A DNA stretch of 17,721 nucleotides, taken from positions 1 through 17,721 of the forward strand of contig JAWOIB010000005.1 of NCBI GenBank assembly GCA_046484845.1. Reading direction: 5' to 3'. The DNA is from DSBX01 sp046484845. Lineage in GTDB: Bacteria; Hydrothermota; Tepidihabitantia; Tepidihabitantales; Tepidihabitantaceae. Numbering within the stretch: position 1 is the first letter of the stretch; every line of letters begins with the position of its first letter. Positions 15,825-17,721 of this stretch are shown here, piece after piece. The notes below the pieces were generated by a model. The model did not search any database and was not told the origin of the DNA. It was given only the letters and a program-made list of their open reading frames with translations. A program made the position numbers and the translations under genes.

Positions 15825-17432
15825 ATGCGCCTTGCCTTGTTACTGCTCTTGACCGCTGTTGCGGTCGCCCTGCCGCCCCGGCCCGGCTTCGCCGGCCCGG
15901 AACCGGTCTTCCCGCCCGGGGTCAACGTCCCCGGCCCCAACCTGCTCCGGGACAATGACCACTGCGAAACCGTCACCATCCTGATGCAGTTCCCGGACAA
16001 CTGGGCCGACACCCTGCGGCACTCGCCAGCCCGCTTCGACTCGATGCTCTACTCCACCGGTGTCTACACCGAGGGCCCGTACCGGGCGGGCAGTCTCAAC
16101 GATTACTTCCTCGAGAACAGCTACGGCGACTACGACGTCCGCGGCAGCATCGTCGGCAACCGCTGGTACACCTCCCAGTACAACTACTCCCGCTACTACG
16201 ACGGCAACTACCTGCTCTCAAAGGGCGCCCAGCTCGCCCGGGAGAACATCCAGCAGATTGACCCCTACGTGGACTTCCGGGACTACGACCTCGACGGCGA
16301 CGGCTACATTGACGCGATGTTCATGGTTCACGCCGGGGCGGACGGTGCGGACAACGGCGACGTCAACTGCCTCTGGTCCCACGCCATCCCGACCTTCAAC
16401 TACCGGACCGACGACGGCGTCGTCATCCGCGGGGTCACCAACGTGCCCGAGTTCGCGATGGTCACCGAGACCCGTGATACCACCCTCTGCTGTATCGCGG
16501 TGATGTGCCACGAACTCGGCCACCTGGTCGGCCTGCCCGACCTCTACGACTACTCACGCTACACCTGGGGCGTCGGGTACTGGGGCCTGATGGGTTATGG
16601 CGCCTGGGGCGCGGGCGGCAACACGCCGTGGAGCCCCTCGCACATGGAAGCCTGGAGCAAGGTCGAGGCCGGCTTCGTCGAACCGATTGTCATCACCGGC
16701 AACGTCCGCAACCTGCGCATCCCGCCGGTCCAGACCGACCCGGTCATCTACGAAGTCTGGCAGGACGGCCGGAACTCCGACACCTGCTTCTACATCGAGA
16801 ACCGCCAGCAGATCGGCTTCGACTTGCCCCTGCCCGGGCCCGGCCTGCTCATCTGGCACTTCGACCGGGGCGCGGGTGCCTGGCACGACCGCGTTGACCT
16901 CGAGGAGGACTCGACCTTCCACCTCGACCGCGGCAACGGCGTCAGGCCGGACCCCCACTACTACCACCCGGAACTGGGCGCGGACTCCGACCCCCTGCCC
17001 GGGTCCTGGAACCGCACCGCCTTCAACGACACCACGGTGCCGAACAGCCGCCGCCGTAACGGCACCCCGACCAACGTCAACATCTGCAACATCCGGCTGG
17101 AGGGTGACACCATCGTCTGCGACGTCTTCGTGAACGACGACACCGTCGCGGTGGCCGAGCCGCCGCGGCCGGCCCTGCCGGTCGCGCTCCGGGCCGCGCC
17201 CAACCCGTTCTCCGGTCGGGTCCGGGTCAGCGTTGCCGGCGGAAAGGACTGGCGGGCCTCAATCTACTCCTCGGCCGGCCGGCTGGTCCACACCGCCCGG
17301 GGCCGGCCCGGTGAGCTGCTCGACTGGGACGGCACCGACGCGGACGGCCGCAGGCTCCCGGCCGGGGTCTACCTCGTCCGGCTCAGTGCCTCCGGCCGCA
17401 CCGCAGAGACCCGGCTGGTAATGCTCGACTGA
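15825..17432 (+). CDS. Secreted M6-family metalloprotease with FlgD-like sorting tail
   Basis: The 535-residue protein has a signal peptide (about 1-23, ending GFA) and an M6/immune-inhibitor-A-like catalytic domain. The zinc site is HELGHLVGLPD: His229, Glu230, His233 and Asp239, with a Met-turn at Met256 in GLMGYGAWG. An aspartate-rich loop DYDLDGDGYID (153-163) looks like a calcium site. SLNDYFLENSYG (about 92-103) is a segment common in M6 proteases. The last 80 or so residues, with APNPFSG, YSSAGRLV, WDGTDADGRRLPAGVYLVRL and a terminal VMLD, form the same FlgD-like tail as the preceding gene. It likely degrades extracellular proteins. ATG and AGGAG are well placed. Confidence 0.9.
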   Translation: MRLALLLLLTAVAVALPPRPGFAGPEPVFPPGVNVPGPNLLRDNDHCETVTILMQFPDNWADTLRHSPARFDSMLYSTGVYTEGPYRAGSLNDYFLENSYGDYDVRGSIVGNRWYTSQYNYSRYYDGNYLLSKGAQLARENIQQIDPYVDFRDYDLDGDGYIDAMFMVHAGADGADNGDVNCLWSHAIPTFNYRTDDGVVIRGVTNVPEFAMVTETRDTTLCCIAVMCHELGHLVGLPDLYDYSRYTWGVGYWGLMGYGAWGAGGNTPWSPSHMEAWSKVEAGFVEPIVITGNVRNLRIPPVQTDPVIYEVWQDGRNSDTCFYIENRQQIGFDLPLPGPGLLIWHFDRGAGAWHDRVDLEEDSTFHLDRGNGVRPDPHYYHPELGADSDPLPGSWNRTAFNDTTVPNSRRRNGTPTNVNICNIRLEGDTIVCDVFVNDDTVAVAEPPRPALPVALRAAPNPFSGRVRVSVAGGKDWRASIYSSAGRLVHTARGRPGELLDWDGTDADGRRLPAGVYLVRLSASGRTAETRLVMLD

Positions 17433-17588
17433 CCCGACCCACGCCCGACCAGTCCCGCCTGACCGGGTCCAGGCACTGAATTTCGAGCGGACCATGTTAG
17501 CGATCGCTCACGTGGTATCTCCGAGGTCATTCAGCCTAACCGCATCACCGGGCTTCGCTTAACCCCGGTCCGAATCCCCCCCCCCTAC
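17433..17588. other. Intergenic stretch without a gene
   Basis: No gene is seen after the protease stop. It contains a 10-bp palindrome AGCGATCGCT (17499-17508) and a run of ten C followed by TA and more C (17576 onward), which makes the other strand rich in G-tracts. No convincing terminator follows the protease. Confidence 0.5.
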
Positions 17589-17721
17589 CCCCCGGGTCAT
17601 CCCCCCGGTCATCGGGCGTATCATCCGGCCAATCATCCGGCTGGTAATCAAACCTCTCACCGGCCCGGTAACCGGGCCGTTCACCGGTCCGCTCGTCCCC
17701 CCGGTCATCGCCCACATCACC
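17589..17721. repeat. 12-bp degenerate tandem repeat array, right copy
   Basis: Eleven 12-bp units in exact register run off the right edge, in the same orientation as the left array. The first 26 bases from 17590 are identical to 1-26. Unit by unit it matches the left copy (for example GTGAGAGGTTTG, ATTACCAGCCGG, ATGATTGGCCGG, ATGATACGCCCG on the minus strand) but lacks four units present at about 24-71. In the minus-strand frame a TAA follows at 17559-17561. Confidence 0.85.

Noticed and set aside
17499..17508. AGCGATCGCT palindrome, similar to the cyanobacterial HIP1 octamer
   Set aside because: A single copy in the window has no statistical weight and no linked feature.

Overview
This is a GC-rich bacterial window with about ten tightly packed genes per 10 kb, many GTG and TTG starts, and short intergenic gaps. 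A porin, Sec signal peptides and two secreted proteins that share a FlgD-like/T9SS-like C-terminal tail point to a diderm bacterium. The gene style resembles uncultured FCB-related or WOR-3/Stahlbacteria-type genomes, but this placement is inference and no marker gene proves it.

Layout. Positions 1-203 and 17589-17721 hold two homologous arrays of a degenerate 12-bp tandem repeat in the same orientation, so the window is bracketed by one dispersed repeat. That is what a contig broken at repeats would look like. Positions 508-3417 (minus strand) form an operon ribBA-ribH-nusB-metallophosphoesterase. Divergent from it are accD and an MsmK/UgpC-type ABC ATPase (3583-5491, plus). Two small minus-strand genes follow: a DUF554 membrane protein and a VOC-fold protein. 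Positions 6628-14507 (minus) are a complete phosphate-starvation locus in the order phoB, porin, pstS, pstC, pstA, pstB, phoU, phoR. The right end carries two plus-strand genes for exported proteins: a thioredoxin-like protein and an M6-type metalloprotease.

The most interesting object is the thioredoxin-like gene (14662-15708). Its signal peptide and N-terminal redox motif are separated from the rest by one in-frame TGA at 14758. The TGA sits exactly where the first Cys of a CxxC motif belongs, giving U-G-T-C. A 7-bp hairpin with a 5-nt AGUGU loop follows at the spacing of a bacterial SECIS element. I read this as an exported selenoprotein that standard gene calling would truncate.

Other signals: a 20-bp motif shared by the phoB and porin promoters, built from 11-nt direct repeats like PHO boxes; sigma-70-type promoters whose -10 box lies only 6-8 nt before the start codon of accD, DUF554 and VOC, implying leaderless mRNAs; and a hairpin between pstS and pstC that may tune relative expression. 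The Pho genes work together: PhoR/PhoB sense and regulate, PhoU links transport to signalling, the porin would admit phosphate or phosphorylated solutes through the outer membrane, and PstSCAB carries phosphate inward.
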